This document shows positions 3,722-5,556 of a stretch of DNA of 5,556 bases, piece by piece. The DNA is from Bacteroidota bacterium (GTDB taxonomy: Bacteria; Bacteroidota; Bacteroidia; SpSt-205; S141-50), in assembly GCA_015490695.1 (NCBI GenBank), contig WFXK01000207.1:1-5556 (forward strand), written 5' to 3'. The position numbers and the translations under genes are program-made. The notes under the pieces are model-generated. The model saw nothing but the letters and a program-made list of their open reading frames with translations. It did not search any database and had not been told where the DNA came from. How positions within the stretch are numbered: position 1 is the stretch's first letter; every line of letters begins with the position of its first letter.

Positions 3722-5556
3722 ATGAGTGACAGAACAAAACAACTAGGGGAACGTACCCTGTGGCTAACGCAGTGGGCTACAAAAAACCGTAGAGCTACCT
3801 ACTTCTTAACCCTTCTCATTGTCCTCTTTGGCGTCTATACCTATATCCACATCGCTAAAGAACAATTCCCTGAAATCATCGTCCCTACTTTCATCATCTC
3901 TACCCCCTATCCGGGTAACTCTCCACAAGACATTGAAAACTTAGTAACCATTCCAATAGAAAAGGAGTTAAAATCGCTTTCGGGAATAAAAAAGATTCAA
4001 AGCACCTCTTATCAAGATTTTTCTATCATCCGAGTAGAATTCCATACTGACATTGCCGTAGAAGAAGCCAAAGACAAAGTTCGTGATGCAGTAGATAAAG
4101 CTAAAAGTGAACTACCTGATGATTTACCTCAAGAGCCCCAAATCAAAGAAATCAATTTTGCTGAAATCCCTATTATGGCGGTTAATGTTGCCGGTCCTTT
4201 TTCCTTAGAACAATTAAAGCGCTATGCAGAAACGCTTCAAGATAAAATAGAGCAACTACCTGAGATTACTCGTGTAGACCTCATCGGTGGCTTAGAAAGA
4301 ACCATTTTTATTGAAGTAGACCCCTATAAATTAAAAGCCTATCAAGTTAGTCTTTCCGACATTGCCCAAGCAGTTAAAAATGAAAACTTAAATATTAGTG
4401 CAGGTACTATCACCGTAGATAACCTCAATTATAGCGTAAGGCTGGAAGGAGAATTCACAAACGTTTATCAGTTAGAAAATCTTATTATTCGCTCTTTGTG
4501 GGGTAAGCCTGTATATCTTAGAGATATTGCTATTATTCGTGACAGCTATAAAGAACAAGAAAGCTATGCTCGCTTAGATGGACAACCCGTAATTACTTTA
4601 ATGGTGATTAAAAAAGCAGGAGAAAATCTCATTGCTGCTTCAGAAAAAATCCAAAATATCATTCAAGAAGCCCGAAAAACGCTCCCTAAGCAACTTAAAA
4701 TCGTTATTACAAACGACCAAAGCATACGAACCAACAACACTTTGAACAATCTTTTAAATAGCATTATCATCGGCTTTTTCTTAGTAACCCTGATTTTAAT
4801 GTTCTTCATGGGGCTTACTAATGCGTTATTTGTAGGCTTAGCTGTTCCTTTAGCCTCCTTAGTTGCTTTCTCTATATTCCCTTTGATGGATATTACGCTA
4901 AACATTGTTGTTTTATTTGCTTTTTTATTGGCATTAGGAATTTTAGTAGACAATTCTATTGTTGTTGTGGAGAATATTTATCGTTTGTATGATAAAGGGC
5001 GCAATCCTATTTTAGAAAGTGCGCGTTATGGTGCTGCAGAAGTGTTTTTGCCTGTGCTCAGTGGGACATTAACTACCTTAGCGCCTTTCTTTCCTCTGCT
5101 CTTCTGGGAAAGTATCGTAGGAGAATTTATTAAGTTCCTACCCATTACTTTAATCATCACCCTATCTGCTTCCCTGCTTGTTGCCTTTGTCATCAACCCT
5201 GTTTTTGCTGTAGATTTCATGAAACCAGAAGAAAGACGTCCTTCGTTGTCTTGGAAAACTCTTCTTTTTATTGCTATCGTGGTTATTGTCAACTATTTGC
5301 TTAATAACCCTTTCATTGCCAATTTGATTATTATATTCACTGCTTTGTACTTGCTTTATGTTTTTGTTTTTTATCCCTTGATTATTCGTTTTCAAAGTCA
5401 TGTTTTACCTGCTATTTCTCGTTATTATGGGACGCTTATTCAATGGGCTTTAGATAAATGGCACCCTATTGCAGTAGTAGCTGCAACTTTCTTGTTATTA
5501 TTCCTTGCGTTTGCTTTAGTGGTTCTTTTTCCGCCTAAGGTTATTTTCTTCCCCAA
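3722..5556 (+). CDS. RND-family efflux transporter permease subunit, N-terminal part
   Basis: This frame is open from the ATG at 3722 to the right edge, 611 residues plus two bases. RND pumps use the proton gradient to expel compounds through a trimer in the inner membrane, with periplasmic adaptor and outer-membrane partners. TM1 is at about 26-42, followed by a porter domain at about 43-340 (PYPGNSPQDIENLVTIPIEKEL near 62-83). TM2-TM6 lie at about 345-363, 367-387, 392-418, 442-462 and 472-497. TM4 carries GILVDNSIVVVENIY (406-420). D410 matches the first of the two proton-relay aspartates of AcrB; the second is Asn411, as in many homologues. After TM6 two additional hydrophobic helices are predicted, about 513-528 and 531-553. 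TM7 follows at about 583-604, so the full protein would have 14 rather than 12 membrane helices. Homologues are about 1,000-1,150 residues. The substrate is unknown; no HME-type metal-binding signature is evident. No adaptor gene lies upstream; it may be downstream of the window. Confidence 0.94.
   Translation, partial: MSDRTKQLGERTLWLTQWATKNRRATYFLTLLIVLFGVYTYIHIAKEQFPEIIVPTFIISTPYPGNSPQDIENLVTIPIEKELKSLSGIKKIQSTSYQDFSIIRVEFHTDIAVEEAKDKVRDAVDKAKSELPDDLPQEPQIKEINFAEIPIMAVNVAGPFSLEQLKRYAETLQDKIEQLPEITRVDLIGGLERTIFIEVDPYKLKAYQVSLSDIAQAVKNENLNISAGTITVDNLNYSVRLEGEFTNVYQLENLIIRSLWGKPVYLRDIAIIRDSYKEQESYARLDGQPVITLMVIKKAGENLIAASEKIQNIIQEARKTLPKQLKIVITNDQSIRTNNTLNNLLNSIIIGFFLVTLILMFFMGLTNALFVGLAVPLASLVAFSIFPLMDITLNIVVLFAFLLALGILVDNSIVVVENIYRLYDKGRNPILESARYGAAEVFLPVLSGTLTTLAPFFPLLFWESIVGEFIKFLPITLIITLSASLLVAFVINPVFAVDFMKPEERRPSLSWKTLLFIAIVVIVNYLLNNPFIANLIIIFTALYLLYVFVFYPLIIRFQSHVLPAISRYYGTLIQWALDKWHPIAVVAATFLLLFLAFALVVLFPPKVIFFP

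Noticed and set aside
4663..5401. Several minus-strand frames of 79-96 codons
   Set aside because: All lie opposite the RND pump gene, which is continuous and matches its family throughout. Their Lys/Thr-rich products are antisense artefacts.

Overview
The window looks like chromosomal DNA from a member of the Bacteroidota, probably a Cytophagia-like lineage; I cannot name a genus. It is AT-rich. No start codon has a convincing Shine-Dalgarno sequence. Perfect copies of the Bacteroidota -7 promoter element TAnnTTTG lie just upstream of three of the five genes, and a one-mismatch copy lies before a fourth. The protein families also fit: a DUF1703-type AAA ATPase, a YfgD-like ArsC, a MacB-like permease and an RND pump with an unusual middle section.

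Layout: (1) bases 1-852, minus strand: N-terminal half of an AAA-ATPase-like/PD-(D/E)XK nuclease family protein, cut by the window edge. (2) 853-1470: about 620 bases without a convincing gene. The left part holds a GC-rich, repeat-like segment bracketed by inverted repeats and studded with AAAAGTTTT; the right part looks like decayed coding sequence. (3) 1471-2031, minus: a 186-residue coiled-coil protein with 11-residue repeats and a short hydrophobic tail. (4) 2070-3311, minus: a complete MacB/FtsX-type ABC transporter permease. (5) 3308-3649, minus: a small ArsC/YfgD-family thioredoxin-fold protein whose stop codon overlaps the permease start (ATGA). (6) 3722-5556, plus: the first 611 residues of an RND efflux pump, continuing off the right edge.

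The ArsC-like gene and the permease form a translationally coupled unit. The coiled-coil gene follows 38 bases later in the same direction and has its own candidate promoter. The RND gene is transcribed divergently from the ArsC-like gene across a 72-base gap. That gap holds two identical, oppositely oriented TATCTTTG boxes only 15 bases apart, so the two transcription units may compete for RNA polymerase. Two envelope transporters and a thiol-active-site protein around one divergent promoter suggest an export or stress locus. The substrates are unknown, and neither the ABC ATPase nor the RND adaptor and outer-membrane partners are in the window.

I see no CRISPR array, tRNA, rRNA, insertion sequence or clear new system. 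The points most worth a second look are the divergent promoter pair, the extra membrane-helix pair in the RND pump, the Arg-to-Ile change in the ArsC-like protein, and the repeat-like segment at 869-1004.
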